Assembly: GCF_003057615.1 (NCBI RefSeq) | Contig: NZ_QAFW01000006.1 | Span: 1-64,000 of the forward strand | DNA: 64,000 bases | Source of the DNA: Metalysinibacillus jejuensis | GTDB taxonomy: Bacteria > Bacillota > Bacilli > Bacillales_A > Planococcaceae | Direction of reading: 5' to 3' | In this document: positions 63,623-64,000 of the stretch, piece after piece | Layout: the number at the start of each line of letters is the position of its first letter | How positions within the stretch are numbered: position 1 is the stretch's first letter | Notes under the pieces: model-generated | What the model was told of the DNA's origin: nothing | The model's database searches: none | The model's input: only the letters and a program-made list of their open reading frames with translations | Position numbers and translations under genes: made by a program

Positions 63623-64000
63623 ATAAATTCCCCCTAACGATTGATATTGCTGTTTTAAACGTGATATTACTGTTCCTCTTTGTGAGGCATGTCATCATTC
63701 TATGCAAGAAAAACCTATAATGCAATACTAAATTTTTAGTTTTTAGAAAATTCACCCTTCGTAAGCGATGTGGAAATAGCGAGAAATACAAAGCATTATG
63801 TAGAAAAAAAGAGCATGAGATTTATAAGAAGTTATATACTCATACTATTCTACAAATAGTTAATTAATGATAAAACGGTTTAATCGACAAGATTTGTACA
63901 GGAGCGATAAATCTATAATTTGCGTTAAAAACAGGGAGGTTTGTCGTTTACATTTATGCCCACAAAGAAGTTGTTATATAACATCGCGGAATAAACTTGG
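63623..64000. other. AT-rich non-coding end of the window
   Basis: About 380 bases upstream of the DUF485-actP copy 2 unit. No convincing gene, hairpin terminator or operator was recognised. A GGGAGG at 63932-63937 has no good open frame within the remaining bases. Confidence 0.5.

Noticed and set aside
1-64000. CRISPR array, tRNA or rRNA gene, prophage, insertion sequence or integron
   Set aside because: No regularly spaced repeats, cloverleaf-type sequences, transposase or integrase motifs were recognised on either strand.
63932-64000. Start of a new plus-strand gene at the window edge
   Set aside because: Frames after GGGAGG close within a few codons or lack a start; too little sequence remains to decide.

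Overview
The window looks like chromosomal DNA of a low-to-medium GC Gram-positive rod of the Bacillales, most likely the Planococcaceae/Caryophanaceae (the Lysinibacillus, Solibacillus, Caryophanon side). Support for this: an anaerobic cobalamin operon in the Bacillus megaterium cobI order, a yneR-plsY-parE-parC block, meso-diaminopimelate dehydrogenase, an S-layer-homology protein, MetA of the Bacillus type, Bacillus-type SAM, TPP and cobalamin riboswitches, and sites resembling sigma-D, sigma-B, CcpC, Fur and LexA elements. The genus cannot be fixed from sequence reading alone. I saw no phage, insertion sequence, CRISPR array, rRNA or tRNA.

Layout. 1-3540: a frameshifted HemAT-type oxygen sensor, a near-consensus sigma-D promoter placed just before a terminator, a dynamin-like GTPase and a YbgC-type thioesterase. 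3583-6880: a cytosolic corrinoid-binding protein, a Ktr/Trk potassium channel subunit (minus strand) and a DegV fatty-acid-binding protein. 6882-9825 (minus): the cobalt transporter cbiMNQO behind a cobalamin riboswitch. 9956-25832 (plus): a promoter and a second cobalamin riboswitch, then seventeen tightly packed genes from cbiW to cbiP plus an unassigned methyltransferase. Together these import cobalt, make sirohydrochlorin, insert Co, build the corrin ring, amidate it and adenosylate it as far as adenosylcobyric acid. Genes for the aminopropanol arm and nucleotide loop are not here. 25831-28410: a large hairpin, an N-terminally short iron alcohol dehydrogenase and a succinate-semialdehyde dehydrogenase.

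28499-34990: dps, aconitase with CcpC-type sites, meso-DAP dehydrogenase and a chemoreceptor. 35060-38854: a BmrCD-type multidrug ABC exporter preceded by a 25-codon leader peptide and two tandem terminators; its second subunit carries a 2-base deletion in a GC repeat. 38856-42573: a GNAT enzyme, an SLH protein and the yhdT-panF pantothenate symporter pair. 42612-45447: ferredoxin-NADP reductase diverging across a Fur-like box from two P-loop GTPases. 45464-48019: a BASS transporter, a UvrC-like GIY-YIG protein and metA behind a SAM-I riboswitch. 48054-53518: yneR, plsY, and parE-parC behind a LexA-type box. 53539-58061: a TPP-riboswitch operon with thiY, a thiamine-binding protein, thiX and thiZ, then a TatD hydrolase and a GNAT enzyme. 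58149-63622 (minus): two copies of a DUF485-actP acetate symporter unit flanking two unrecognised membrane proteins.

The most unusual points are the leader-peptide/tandem-terminator attenuator ahead of a broken bmrD, the sigma-D promoter that fires straight into a terminator, the unassigned methyltransferase at the end of the cobalamin operon with the hairpin-fronted truncated dehydrogenase after it, and the TatD and GNAT genes carried in the TPP-controlled operon. All function calls rest on motif reading and family knowledge; no database search was run.
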